In this document: piece by piece, positions 9,561-18,326 of the stretch | Layout of the letters: each line of letters starts with the position of its first letter | How positions within the stretch are numbered: position 1 is the stretch's first letter | Translations under genes and position numbers: made by a program | Notes under the pieces: model-generated | Databases searched by the model: none | What the model saw: only the letters and a program-made list of their open reading frames with translations | What the model was told of the DNA's origin: nothing | DNA from: Bacteroidales bacterium | Lineage (GTDB): Bacteria > Bacteroidota > Bacteroidia > Bacteroidales > VadinHA17 | Length of the DNA stretch: 36,064 nt | Direction of reading: 5' to 3' | Assembly (NCBI GenBank): GCA_016936435.1 | Contig: JAFGXX010000129.1 | Span: 1 to 36,064, forward strand

Positions 9561-10015
9561 ATTATCTGGAGATTCTCCTGGTTCGTTATCTTCTCGCAGT
9601 AGTGGCACTTCAGTGATACGTTCTTTTTTGAAACCACCCTGAAGCGCGTAGTCACAGGTTCAAAGTTTGTGATGCATTTAGGATTCATGCACTTTGCAAT
9701 TCCAACTATTGTGTCGGGTACCTCCACCACCTTCTTTTCAACAACTTCATATCCTCTGATGATATTGAGCTTTGCATCAGGAGCTACAAGGGCAATCCTG
9801 TTAATATCGTCATCCTCAAAAAACTTATCTGCAATTTTTATAATTGCCTTTTTTCCAAGTTTTTTGCTCTCGAGGTTGGTGCCGAAGGTTATCTGATGGT
9901 CAATCCTGTCGAGCCCTAGTATCTGAATTACCTTGAAAAGGTTCCTGGCCGGTATATGATCTATCACGGTCCCGTTCTGTATGGCACTGACGCTTAATTG
10001 CTTTGGTTCCTTCAT
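9557..10015 (-). CDS. pyrI: Aspartate carbamoyltransferase regulatory chain
   Basis: 152 residues from the ATG at 10015 ([12 protein letters not shown]), the usual length for PyrI. The frame stays open further upstream, but that part lies inside pyrB. The N-terminal nucleotide-binding domain has [10 protein letters not shown] and the C-terminal domain has four zinc cysteines arranged CMNPKC and CHYC. The protein binds CTP/ATP and gives allosteric control to the PyrB catalytic trimers in pyrimidine synthesis. The start lies 4 bases after the pyrB stop, so the two are translated as an operon. Confidence 0.95.
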   Translation of the reverse strand: MKEPKQLSVSAIQNGTVIDHIPARNLFKVIQILGLDRIDHQITFGTNLESKKLGKKAIIKIADKFFEDDDINRIALVAPDAKLNIIRGYEVVEKKVVEVPDTIVGIAKCMNPKCITNFEPVTTRFRVVSKKNVSLKCHYCEKITNQENLQII

Positions 10016-10019
10016 AGCA

Positions 10020-10940
10020 TTAATCCTCCCGTATATTAATTCCAAGTAATGTACACAATATTGCCTGTCTCGTGAAAACCCCGTTAAGGGCCTGCTCGAA
10101 GTAGTAGGCTTTGGGGTTGGCATCCACATCGGTATTGATCTCGTTTACCCTTGGCAAAGGATGGAGTATCCTCATGTTGGGCTTTGTGTTTGCCAGCATG
10201 GAATTTTTCAGGACGTAAACGTTTTTTACTTTTTCATATTCTATGGGATCAGAGAATCTTTCTTTCTGTACCCTTGTCATATAGATGATGTCAGCTCTTG
10301 AAATGATGTCGGTGAAATCGGTATGCTCATAATATTTAAGCCCGAGGTTATCAAGATAAAGTTTGAACTCTTCGGGCATTCTCAGCTCTTCAGGCGATAT
10401 AAAATTGAATGTTGCGTTCCATCTCGACATGGCCATCATAAGGGAATGGACCGTACGGCCATACTTCAGGTCACCTACCATGAAAATATTCAGGTTCTCG
10501 AGCTTGCCCTGTGTTTTTCGTATTGAATACAGGTCGAGCATCGTTTGTGTAGGATGCTGGTTGGCACCGTCACCAGCATTGACAACCGGTACCGATGCAA
10601 TCTCGCTTGCATAGCGGGCGCTGCCTTCTATCGGGTGCCTCATCACAATAAGGTCGCTGTAGCTGCATACCATCCTTATTGTGTCGTGAAGAGTCTCTCC
10701 CTTGGTTACGCTCGAACTCGACACATCCGAAAAACCAACCACCTTACCTCCAAGCCTGTTTATTGCACTTTCAAAGCTGAGCCTCGTACGTGTGGAAGGC
10801 TCAAAGAACAGGGTCGCTATAACCTTACCCTCGAGCAGCTTCCTCACAGGCTTTTTTTCGAAGTCGGCAGCCATGTCGAGTACCTCGGTGATCTCTTCGC
10901 TCGAGAAATCATCAATAGAAACTAAACTCCTGTTTTTCAT
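10020..10940 (-). CDS. pyrB: Aspartate carbamoyltransferase catalytic chain
   Basis: 306 residues, the standard size. It has the carbamoyl-phosphate site [15 protein letters not shown], the [12 protein letters not shown] motif and the aspartate-site HPLPRVNEI. It condenses carbamoyl phosphate with aspartate, the first committed step of pyrimidine synthesis in the cytoplasm. It is followed by pyrI, so a regulated dodecamer is expected. No leader attenuator of the enterobacterial pyrBI kind was seen in the 124 bases upstream. Confidence 0.97.
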   Translation of the reverse strand: MKNRSLVSIDDFSSEEITEVLDMAADFEKKPVRKLLEGKVIATLFFEPSTRTRLSFESAINRLGGKVVGFSDVSSSSVTKGETLHDTIRMVCSYSDLIVMRHPIEGSARYASEIASVPVVNAGDGANQHPTQTMLDLYSIRKTQGKLENLNIFMVGDLKYGRTVHSLMMAMSRWNATFNFISPEELRMPEEFKLYLDNLGLKYYEHTDFTDIISRADIIYMTRVQKERFSDPIEYEKVKNVYVLKNSMLANTKPNMRILHPLPRVNEINTDVDANPKAYYFEQALNGVFTRQAILCTLLGINIRED

Positions 10941-11064
10941 TGATTTGGATTTTTATTGTGTGATCCGGATCCGGACATAAAAATACTGAAGATCAGCAAG
11001 GGGAGGAGTGAATGTTGATAATTTATTAACAACTTTTACAATATCCCGATGACTGTCCGGTTTA

Positions 11065-11667
11065 TCAGGAGCTGTATTTCAATCCTTCTGTCCTGGAAAG
11101 ACGCTGAAGTATTCTTTCAATACCTGACACAGGCAGTTCTGCTGTCAGACAACATTCAATATCAATCTCTTGCGATGACAATATGATATTTTCATCCTTC
11201 ACGATCTTCATTACAGCATTCAACGAGGTATAGGGAAAGGTGATCCTGAATGTACGATGCACTATATGTTCTTTTATCCGTGCATTACCCAGTGCAGCAG
11301 CAGCGGCTTTCCGGTATGCGTTTATGAGTCCGCTGACTCCAAGGAGAGTCCCTCCGAAATATCTCGATACTACCACGAGGATATTAGTAAGATGCAAAGA
11401 CCGTATTTGTCCGAGAATCGGTCTTCCGGCTGTCCCGGAAGGCTCACCGTCATCATTTGCCCGCCATCGTTCACTGCCTGCGCCCAGGATATAAGCGTAA
11501 CAATGATGCCTGGCCTCATGATGTTCCTTCCTTACCGAATCTATGATATCCTTTATTTCGTCTTCGTCTGAAACGGGGTAGGCTGTCGCAACAAAACGGC
11601 TGCCCTTTTCCTTATAAAGACCTTCAGAAACCGTATCTATGCTCCGGAAAGCTTCGGGTGATGACAT
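11065..11667 (-). CDS. YigZ/IMPACT family protein (UPF0029)
   Basis: 200 residues. The N-terminal UPF0029 domain has the signature DGEPSGTAGRPILGQI and the VVVSRYFGGTLLGVSGLINAY segment; a small C-terminal ferredoxin-like domain (DUF1949) ends the protein. Bacterial members resemble eukaryotic IMPACT and are thought to act around translation or nucleic acids; the biochemical role is unsettled. It stands alone on the minus strand between pyrB and the GroES-like gene. Confidence 0.9.
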   Translation of the reverse strand: MSSPEAFRSIDTVSEGLYKEKGSRFVATAYPVSDEDEIKDIIDSVRKEHHEARHHCYAYILGAGSERWRANDDGEPSGTAGRPILGQIRSLHLTNILVVVSRYFGGTLLGVSGLINAYRKAAAAALGNARIKEHIVHRTFRITFPYTSLNAVMKIVKDENIILSSQEIDIECCLTAELPVSGIERILQRLSRTEGLKYSS

Positions 11668-11749
11668 GATCTGATAATTTGCATAGCAGTTTAAAAAGTA
11701 ATATTAATAAAACCGGTCTTCCTAAATGCAGTATTTTGCCAAAAAATAA

Positions 11750-11757
11750 TACTTTTG
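11750..11757 (+). promoter_or_regulatory. -7 element TACTTTTG before the GroES-like gene
   Basis: Matches TAnnTTTG 27 bases before the ATG at 11777. A TTTG at 11735-11738 is only 11 bases away, too close for the usual spacing. A strong AGGAGG ribosome site at 11766-11771 follows, unusual for this window where such sites are weak. Confidence 0.5.
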
Positions 11758-11776
11758 TTTCAACAGGAGGTGTCGA

Positions 11777-12160
11777 ATGGGAGTATTACTTGATGAAAAA
11801 GATCTTAACAAACTAATCGTAATTGGTGACCGTATTCTTATCAAACCCAAGACTCCGCAATCAAAAACTAAAAGTGGTTTGTATCTGCCCCCGGGTGTCA
11901 ATGAGAATGAAAAGGTACAGTTAGGTTATGTCGTGAAAGTCGGTCCGGGTTATCCTATACCTTCGATAAATGATCAGGATGAACCCTGGAAGAACAGAAC
12001 TGATGAACCCAAATATGTACCTCTGCAGCCTCGTGAAGGTGATCAGGCTGTTTACCTTCAGAGCAGCGCCATCGAGATTGAATTCAACAGGGAAAAATAC
12101 ATGGTAGTCCCCCATTCTGCTATCCTGCTGCTTCTGAGGGACGAAGGATTATTTGAATAA
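11777..12160 (+). CDS. GroES-like co-chaperonin (Cpn10 family), second type
   Basis: 127 residues, longer than the usual 90-95 of GroES. The Cpn10 barrel is visible: VIGDRILIKPKTPQ, the mobile loop with SGLYLPPG, GYVVKVGPGYP, and the ending YMVVPHSAILLLL. An inserted acidic stretch around residues 70-90 (DEPWKNRTDEPK) is not part of classic GroES. No groL lies next to it, so it is likely a divergent partner rather than the main groES. A very good ribosome site precedes it. A lone receiver gene follows after 6 bases, so they are probably co-transcribed. Confidence 0.82.
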   Translation: MGVLLDEKDLNKLIVIGDRILIKPKTPQSKTKSGLYLPPGVNENEKVQLGYVVKVGPGYPIPSINDQDEPWKNRTDEPKYVPLQPREGDQAVYLQSSAIEIEFNREKYMVVPHSAILLLLRDEGLFE

Positions 12161-12166
12161 TATGAT

Positions 12167-12556
12167 ATGACACCGGAGACACTCAAGGGAAAGAAAATAC
12201 TGATCGTTGAAGATGACCTGTCGAGCCGGCTTTATATTAATAAAATACTTGAAAAGACAGGCGCTGTACTCCTAAATGCAGGCGATGGAAGGGAAGCTGT
12301 CGGCATTGCTGCTTCCGACCCCGGTATTGACCTGATACTTATGGACATCCAGCTTCCGGTTATGGATGGATATACAGCAGCAGCCAAAATAAGGGAATCC
12401 GCACACGATATAAGGATTATCGCTCAGACTGCCTACAGCCTCTCCGGAGACATGGAAGAACTGATCGCCTCAGGCTTCGACGACTATATAATCAAACCCA
12501 TATTCTCAGGCCAGCTGATAGAAAAAATTTTTCAACTTCTTCAACCCGATAAATAA
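12167..12556 (+). CDS. Single-domain response regulator (receiver only)
   Basis: 129 residues that form just one receiver domain: acidic pair in VEDD (D16, D17), phospho-acceptor D60 in LILMDIQLP, T88 in AQTAY, and K110 in IIKP. There is no output domain, so it must act through protein contact or in a phosphorelay. Its kinase is not adjacent; hybrid kinases with the MDIQMPxMDG style receiver are related. It starts 6 bases after the GroES-like gene. A short AAGGT-TCG-ACCTT hairpin (12557-12569) lies between its stop and the convergent NamZ gene. Confidence 0.88.
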   Translation: MTPETLKGKKILIVEDDLSSRLYINKILEKTGAVLLNAGDGREAVGIAASDPGIDLILMDIQLPVMDGYTAAAKIRESAHDIRIIAQTAYSLSGDMEELIASGFDDYIIKPIFSGQLIEKIFQLLQPDK

Positions 12557-12567
12557 AAGGTTCGACC

Positions 12568-13743
12568 TTAACCTTCATACGCCGATAAAGCACTGAATTC
12601 TTTCATGAATTCAGATATCTCTTCATGCCATCTTTCAATCTCAGTTACCGGATCGAGTCTCTGCATCAGGGTTTCTCTCATCCCGCTGTCGCCCGACAGG
12701 ATATCAAAAGGCATCAGTTTTTCCTCATACTCATACGGTGGCTTCCTGAATTCAGTAAGTCCGGGCGGCGACGTTTTAAAAATTGCATCAATTACGTGAT
12801 GGGCAGTTGCAACAGGTTGATAGTTCTCTGGTTCTGTAACATGTATCTGAAGACCATGACACAACTGACCGGAAAATTTGTTAAAAACAGGTATGAAGCT
12901 GTGCTCCCTGAATCTGCATCCTTTAATATCCCTTTCCTTAAGATTTTCTGATAACTTCCGGCTGTTGATCCAGGGAGCTCCGAAAAGTTCGAAAGGTATC
13001 GTGCTGCCCCTTCCCTCTGAAATATTCATTCCTTCCAAAAGCACCGTCCCCGGGTATACTATAGCAGTATTCAGGGTTGGCATGTTAGGAGATGGTATCA
13101 CCCACGGAAGCCTGGTCTCGCTAAATAGTGTGTCCCTTCTCCATTCTTCCATCCATACAACATTAATATCACAATGAGGGATATACTTTTCCCTTATCCA
13201 CAGCGACATTTCACCAATAGTCATCCTGTGACAGAGAGGGAAGGAGGCTCCTCCCACAAATGAAAAGAAATCTTCCTTGAGAACCGGTCCGTCGCACGGC
13301 AATTTCCCTATGGGATTGGGCCGGTCGAGTATCCAGACCGGGATCCCTGCAAGGGCACAAGCTTCAAGACATTCCTTAATTGTCCAGATATATGTGTAAA
13401 GTCTCGCTCCGACATCCTGAAGATCTATCAGCAGAACATCAATATGATCCAGCATGGAAGGAAGCGGTCTGCGGTTTTCTCCGTATAAACTGAAAACCGG
13501 GATGTGAAGATGTGGATGCTCATAACCTTCCCATTCTATCATATTATCCTGCGTTTCACCAAACATGCCGTGCTGCGGACCAAAGAGGGCAGTAAGCCTG
13601 CAATCTTTCCTTTCTGAAAAGACCTCCGTGATATGGATCAGTTTGCCTGTGACGCTCGCAGCATGGCAAAGTATACCTATCCGCTTTCCTCTGAGAGGCG
13701 GAGGCAGTTTTTCTGCCATTACATCAAGACCTGTTCTGACCAT
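12568..13743 (-). CDS. DUF1343 / NamZ-family exo-beta-N-acetylmuramidase
   Basis: 391 residues with the family motifs LFGPQHGMFGE, DLQDVGARLYTYIWT, LDRPNPIG, and the ISEGRGSTIPFELFGAPW block. Bacillus subtilis NamZ (YbbC) of this family removes terminal N-acetylmuramic acid from muropeptides. The protein begins MVRTGLDVMAEKLPPPLRG with no signal peptide, so unlike many family members it is probably cytoplasmic and may act on recycled cell wall fragments. The start is the first ATG and the family domain begins at once. It lies divergent from the lipoprotein nucleotidase. Confidence 0.85.
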   Translation of the reverse strand: MVRTGLDVMAEKLPPPLRGKRIGILCHAASVTGKLIHITEVFSERKDCRLTALFGPQHGMFGETQDNMIEWEGYEHPHLHIPVFSLYGENRRPLPSMLDHIDVLLIDLQDVGARLYTYIWTIKECLEACALAGIPVWILDRPNPIGKLPCDGPVLKEDFFSFVGGASFPLCHRMTIGEMSLWIREKYIPHCDINVVWMEEWRRDTLFSETRLPWVIPSPNMPTLNTAIVYPGTVLLEGMNISEGRGSTIPFELFGAPWINSRKLSENLKERDIKGCRFREHSFIPVFNKFSGQLCHGLQIHVTEPENYQPVATAHHVIDAIFKTSPPGLTEFRKPPYEYEEKLMPFDILSGDSGMRETLMQRLDPVTEIERWHEEISEFMKEFSALSAYEG

Positions 13744-13769
13744 AAGGCTTTTATTTGCACAAATATGTG

Positions 13770-13777
13770 TATTTTTG
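13770..13777 (+). promoter_or_regulatory. -7 element TATTTTTG before the nucleotidase gene
   Basis: Matches TAnnTTTG 42 bases before the chosen ATG at 13819. Its position downstream of an in-frame TTG/ATG-rich stretch supports starting the protein at 13819 rather than further upstream inside the divergent gene. Confidence 0.45.
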
Positions 13778-13818
13778 GCTATCTTTTTAATGTAAATTGT
13801 TTATATAATCTGAAAATA

Positions 13819-15588
13819 ATGAAAAGCATATCAGGATCTATATTCAGATACACCTTATTTATAGTTTTATTGTTTTCCGCCTGCACGGGCAGAAGGGAAA
13901 TTAAGTTGTCTGTCATCCAGACCACTGATCTCCATGGTGTTATCCTGCCTTACGATTATATCGGTAAACAGCCTCTCCGGTCTTCTCTCGCAAATTCGGC
14001 AAGCTATATCCGACAACTAAGGGAAGAAGGTGAATCTGTTGTTCTCCTTGACAACGGTGATAACCTGCAGGGACAACCATCTGTTTATTATTATAATTTC
14101 ATCGATACAGTCACTCCGCACCTTCTGTCTGAAGCCATGAACTGGCTCGACTTCGATGCAACAACTGTTGGTAATCACGATATTGAAGCCGGACATGATG
14201 TCTACGACAGGCTTTCGGAAGAATATGATTTCCCGATGCTGGCAGCAAATGCAGTGGATACACGAACAGGTAATCCTTATTTTACACCTTATGTAATTAT
14301 AGAACGTGAGGGCTTCAGAATTGCCATACTGGGATTAATAACTCCTGCAGTTCCGACCTGGCTGCCGGAAGAGTTATATTCAGGTATTGAGTTCCGTGAT
14401 ATGGTTGAAACAGCAAGGTTGTGGATGCCTGAAATAATGAAGCAGAAACCCGACCTCGTTGCAGGTCTCTTCCATTCAGGCTGGAACAGTGATGCTGTTG
14501 AAGAAGTTATAGGACAAGGTCCTATGGAGAACGGCTCGGCCGCCGTGGCATACAATGTGCCGGGATTTGATATCATTTTTTGCGGACACGACCACAGAAT
14601 AGCAAATGAAAAATTCGTTAATGCCAGGGGAGATTCCATTCTGATACTTAACGGAGGAAGCAGATCGGAAGTTCTGGCCCGTGCCGACATTGAATTTTCG
14701 GGCAACAGGTTAACCGGGTTAAAACTCAAATCGGTAAAAGGAACGATCATCGACGTCGGAAATTATGAACCTGATCCCGGATTCATCGAAAAATTCAGAT
14801 CATATGATGAAAAATTACGGGAATATGTCGATAAGGTGATCGGGAACTGTACTTCAACAATATCATCACGCGACGCATATTTCGGATCGTCGGCATTCGT
14901 TGATATGATCCACAATATACAGATGAAGATCACCGGTGCCGCAATTTCATTTGCAGCTCCTTTGTCATTCGACGTGAGTATAGAAAAAGGCCCCGTGACA
15001 GTTGGCGACATGTTCAAGCTTTACAGGTTTGAAAATATGCTCTACACCATGGAATTGACAGGACTGGAGATTAGAAAATACCTTGAATATTCTTACTCGG
15101 AATGGATTAATACGATGAAAAGTGAGTCGGATTATCTTCTGAAATTACGCCTTGGGCAGGATGGTAAACCCATTCTGGTCAACGGTGAAGTATGGCTCAG
15201 AAACCAGTCTTATAATTTTGATTCCGCTGTCGGATTAGACTATGTCGTCGATGCTTCAAAGCCTGACGGACAGAAAGTTACGATATTTCGCCTGAGCAAC
15301 GGAGATGTTTTCGATGAGAAGAAAACCTATAGTGTGGCATTGAATTCATACCGGGGTAATGGGGGAGGAGGTCACCTTACTGAAGGAGCTGGTATAAAAT
15401 CCGCAGATCTTATGTCGAGAGTAACAAATTCAACCGAAAAGGATCTTCGTTACTATATTATGAAAGAGATTGAAAGTAACGGGACAATCAGACCTTTTAA
15501 ATACAATAACTGGAAAATTGTTCCTGAAGACTGGGTCAGACCGGCTGCCATTAGAGAATATAAACTGCTATTCGGTTCCGGCAAATGA
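13819..15588 (+). CDS. Lipoprotein metallophosphatase / 5'-nucleotidase
   Basis: 589 residues from the ATG at 13819. The N-terminus is a lipoprotein signal, with the cysteine in LLFSAC as the probable lipid anchor. The metallophosphatase domain has the metal ligands in TTDLHG, DNGDNLQG, VGNHDIEAG, LFHSG and CGHDH. The C-terminal 5'-nucleotidase domain (from about residue 340) carries the FGSSAFVDMIHN and GDMFKLYRFENMLY stretches. It would hydrolyse nucleotides or cyclic nucleotides in the periplasm or on the outer membrane. The frame is open further upstream (to 13633), but that part overlaps the divergent gene and lacks the signal. Confidence 0.9.
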   Translation: MKSISGSIFRYTLFIVLLFSACTGRREIKLSVIQTTDLHGVILPYDYIGKQPLRSSLANSASYIRQLREEGESVVLLDNGDNLQGQPSVYYYNFIDTVTPHLLSEAMNWLDFDATTVGNHDIEAGHDVYDRLSEEYDFPMLAANAVDTRTGNPYFTPYVIIEREGFRIAILGLITPAVPTWLPEELYSGIEFRDMVETARLWMPEIMKQKPDLVAGLFHSGWNSDAVEEVIGQGPMENGSAAVAYNVPGFDIIFCGHDHRIANEKFVNARGDSILILNGGSRSEVLARADIEFSGNRLTGLKLKSVKGTIIDVGNYEPDPGFIEKFRSYDEKLREYVDKVIGNCTSTISSRDAYFGSSAFVDMIHNIQMKITGAAISFAAPLSFDVSIEKGPVTVGDMFKLYRFENMLYTMELTGLEIRKYLEYSYSEWINTMKSESDYLLKLRLGQDGKPILVNGEVWLRNQSYNFDSAVGLDYVVDASKPDGQKVTIFRLSNGDVFDEKKTYSVALNSYRGNGGGGHLTEGAGIKSADLMSRVTNSTEKDLRYYIMKEIESNGTIRPFKYNNWKIVPEDWVRPAAIREYKLLFGSGK

Positions 15589-15684
15589 CAGTATAACGTA
15601 GTGAAAGAATTCCAGCGAAATATTGTCTGTGCTGACAACGTTTATGCTGAAGGAAAAAGGACCGGTTCATATTATTGTTGCAGC

Positions 15685-16311
15685 TTGATAAGCAGAAAGA
15701 CAGAAAAAGAAGGAGAGAAACTGCCTCTTGCAGAAGAATTCTACTCTTTACAGGGAGAAGGTTTTCATGCCGGTAAGCCGGCTTATTTAATTCGTCTGGC
15801 CGGTTGCGATATCGGATGCAGCTGGTGTGACACTTCCTTTTCATGGGATGCTGATAAGCATCCTCTGGTCGATATTGATGAAATTGTTAATAATGCGGTT
15901 GCTTCAGGCGCCCGTATTGTAGTCGTAACAGGAGGCGAACCCCTTATGTGGAACCTGGATCACCTGTGCGAAAGTTTAAAAAGGAACAATATTTGTACTT
16001 ATCTTGAAACATCCGGGGCTCACAGGATGAGCGGTAAATGGGACTGGATATGCCTCTCTCCCAAGATACACAGACCTCCGCTCCCTGAAAACCACAGGAT
16101 GGCAGATGAACTTAAGGTAATTATACAAACAGATGATGATTTTAAATGGGCGGAGAAATCAAGGCTCCTGGTCAGGGATGAGTGTCATCTTTTTCTCCAG
16201 CCCGAATGGAGCGTATTTGAATCCGTTATACCCGCAATTGTCAGCTATATCAGACAAAACCCGATCTGGAGGTTATCTCTTCAGGTCCATAAATTCATGC
16301 ACATTCCCTAG
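15685..16311 (+). CDS. queE: 7-carboxy-7-deazaguanine synthase (radical SAM)
   Basis: Queuosine-pathway radical SAM enzyme. The N-terminal substrate motif LAEEFYSLQGEG is followed by the cluster cysteines CDIGCSWCDTS (CX3CX2C) and the SAM-binding VVVTGGEPL. C-terminal motifs include the CLSPK and LQVHKFMHIP ending typical of QueE. The frame is open from a GTG at 15601, but the family usually has only about ten residues before LPLAEEF. The TTG at 15685 gives MISRKTEKEGEK and 208 residues, which fits. It reaches the OmpA gene, whose ATG follows the stop after one base. This is a housekeeping enzyme, not a peptide maturase. Confidence 0.9.
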   Translation: MISRKTEKEGEKLPLAEEFYSLQGEGFHAGKPAYLIRLAGCDIGCSWCDTSFSWDADKHPLVDIDEIVNNAVASGARIVVVTGGEPLMWNLDHLCESLKRNNICTYLETSGAHRMSGKWDWICLSPKIHRPPLPENHRMADELKVIIQTDDDFKWAEKSRLLVRDECHLFLQPEWSVFESVIPAIVSYIRQNPIWRLSLQVHKFMHIP

Positions 16312-16312
16312 G

Positions 16313-18253
16313 ATGAAATATTTTTTCTTCATACTGATCTTTCTTTCATCATGCTTCGCCTCTGAAAAGATTTATTCCCAGAGACTTCATACCTCATCAA
16401 ACAAGGCCATAAAAACATATCATGAGGCTATGACATACTATGATTATAATAATCTTGACAAGGCGGAGGAAACTTTCAGACTTGCCCTTGAGTATGATAC
16501 AGGATTCTATGAAGTCTATATGATGCTCGGAGAGCTCTATACAAAAAAAAGGGACTTCAGTGCGGCAGCAACCAGTTACTCGACTGCCCTGAAGATTGAT
16601 TCACTTAGTTATAAACCTGTTTTTTTCATGCTCGCCTCCTCTGAATTCATGTCAGGAGACTACGCTAATGCATTGAAACATTATAAAAGATATCTGTCTC
16701 AGTCTGGTGTTTCAGAAAAAAACAGGCTCCAGGCTCAAAAGAATATTGTCAACTGTGAGTTTGCGATGAAAGCCGTAAACGAACCGGTGAAATTTAATCC
16801 CGAAAATATAGGCCCGGGAATAAATACAGCGGATGATGAATACTGGCCTTCAATAACTGCCGACGGTCAGACAATTATGTTCACACGCCAGTTGTGGTCC
16901 GGAACAACAGCAAGGACGATGGGCAGAACGCATGAAGATTTCTATGTCAGCTACCTCACCGAAGAAGGATGGGGTAATGCATTTAATGCCGGAGATCCCC
17001 TTAACACGAGATCAAATGAAGGGGCACAGACATTGTCATCGAACGGTACATACATGTATTTTACAGCCTGCGAGAGATCAGGCGGAATGGGAAGCTGCGA
17101 TCTCTATTTTTCATCCCTCCGTGAAGGAAAATGGTCAGTGCCGCAGAACCTCAGGTCACCTGTAAACTCACCCTCGTGGGAATCAACTCCTTCGATAAGT
17201 GCAGACGGCACTATGCTCTTCTTTTCGAGCAACAGACCCGGAGGAAGAGGCGGAAAAGATCTTTGGTATTCTATACTCAGGCAGGATGGTTCATGGTCCG
17301 TTCCTGTCAACCCCGGTGATGTTATAAACACACAATACGATGAGATGTCGCCCTTCATTCATTTCGACGGACGGACTCTATATTTCGCTTCCAACGGTCT
17401 TCCAGGTATGGGCGGTTTCGACATTTTCATGACAACGATGCTATATGATTCAACATGGACGGTGCCGAAAAACCTGGGATATCCTGTTAATACTTCCAAC
17501 GACGAGACAGGTCTGGTAATCGATGCCGCAGGTAAGAAAGCATATTTTTCCTCGCGGCGCGACAGCCGCTACGGCAAGGATATATTCTTCTTCGAACTTG
17601 ACGAGTCAGTCCGGCCTAATCCTGTTTCATACCTTAAGGGAAGGGTAAGCGACAGTGAAACCGGGATAGCACTAAGGGCAGAATATGAACTTATTAACCT
17701 TTCAACCAGCAGGGTTACAGTAAAAAGCACAACCGACGAAAAAGGCAATTTCATGGTTTGTCTTCCACAAGGTAATAACTATGGTCTGAACGTAACCAGA
17801 GAGGGCTATCTTATTCACTCCGAGAGTTTTATGTTTGAAGGACTGCATTCTGCCCTCGAGCCGCTGATAAAGAGGATAAACCTGAAACCACTTAAGGCAG
17901 GTGAGAAAATGCTCCTTTCAAATGTATTCTACGAAGTTGATTCATGGGAACTCAGAAAGGAATCAGTTGAAGAGCTCAACAATCTGGCGGAACTTATTGT
18001 AAATAATCCCGGGATAATTGTTGAAATTGGAGGTTATACCGATTCTACCGGTACCGATGAACATAACCTGCTACTCTCCGAAAAAAGAGCACTTTCTGTT
18101 GTCAGCTATCTGAAAGAAAAAGGAATTTCGCTTTCTGTATTGAAATATAAAGGCTATGGTAACACTTCTCCGATAGGCGATAATGTCACTTATGAAGGAA
18201 GAAAGCTCAACAGGAGGACAGAAGTGAAAATAATCGCCACGGGAAATAAATAA
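16313..18253 (+). CDS. PorE-like OmpA-family lipoprotein (TPR, PD40 propeller, CRD, OmpA)
   Basis: 646 residues from the ATG at 16313. The N-terminus MKYFFFILIFLSSC fits a lipoprotein signal (LSSC lipobox). Domain order: TPR repeats (about 35-150), PD40/WD40-like repeats (about 160-420, with SNEGAQTLSSNG, SADGTMLFFSSNRPGGRGGKD and FASNGLPGMGGFDIF), a carboxypeptidase-regulatory-like fold (about 437-510) and an OmpA peptidoglycan-binding domain (about 535-646, GGYTDSTGTDEHNLLLSEKRA). This is the architecture and size of PorE of the type IX secretion system, but Bacteroidota have several paralogues, so that role is unproven. It is translationally close to queE and followed by a strong terminator. 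Confidence 0.85.
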   Translation: MKYFFFILIFLSSCFASEKIYSQRLHTSSNKAIKTYHEAMTYYDYNNLDKAEETFRLALEYDTGFYEVYMMLGELYTKKRDFSAAATSYSTALKIDSLSYKPVFFMLASSEFMSGDYANALKHYKRYLSQSGVSEKNRLQAQKNIVNCEFAMKAVNEPVKFNPENIGPGINTADDEYWPSITADGQTIMFTRQLWSGTTARTMGRTHEDFYVSYLTEEGWGNAFNAGDPLNTRSNEGAQTLSSNGTYMYFTACERSGGMGSCDLYFSSLREGKWSVPQNLRSPVNSPSWESTPSISADGTMLFFSSNRPGGRGGKDLWYSILRQDGSWSVPVNPGDVINTQYDEMSPFIHFDGRTLYFASNGLPGMGGFDIFMTTMLYDSTWTVPKNLGYPVNTSNDETGLVIDAAGKKAYFSSRRDSRYGKDIFFFELDESVRPNPVSYLKGRVSDSETGIALRAEYELINLSTSRVTVKSTTDEKGNFMVCLPQGNNYGLNVTREGYLIHSESFMFEGLHSALEPLIKRINLKPLKAGEKMLLSNVFYEVDSWELRKESVEELNNLAELIVNNPGIIVEIGGYTDSTGTDEHNLLLSEKRALSVVSYLKEKGISLSVLKYKGYGNTSPIGDNVTYEGRKLNRRTEVKIIATGNK

Positions 18254-18255
18254 AA

Positions 18256-18281
18256 AAGGGTATCCGGTTAAAGATACCCTT
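18256..18281 (-). terminator. Bidirectional intrinsic terminator
   Basis: Perfect 9-base arms AAGGGTATC and GATACCCTT around an 8-base loop. On the minus strand the stem is followed by a T-rich tract (TTTTTTATTTATTT), which makes it a strong terminator for the kinase operon. On the plus strand it directly follows the OmpA gene. It marks the left border of the peptide module. Confidence 0.85.
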
Positions 18282-18326
18282 ATAATACTCATGCATGGTT
18301 GCATCAGACAGTAATGCTTATGGTAT

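Noticed and set aside
12557-12569. AAGGT-TCG-ACCTT hairpin as a strong terminator
   Set aside because: Stem is only 5 bases with a 3-base loop and no T tract on either strand; too weak to list as a feature.
15685-16311. Radical SAM enzyme as a possible maturase for the GG peptide
   Set aside because: It has QueE motifs (EEFYSLQGEG, CDIGCSWCDTS, short length), no SPASM or precursor-binding domain, and lies in a different transcription unit 4 kb away.
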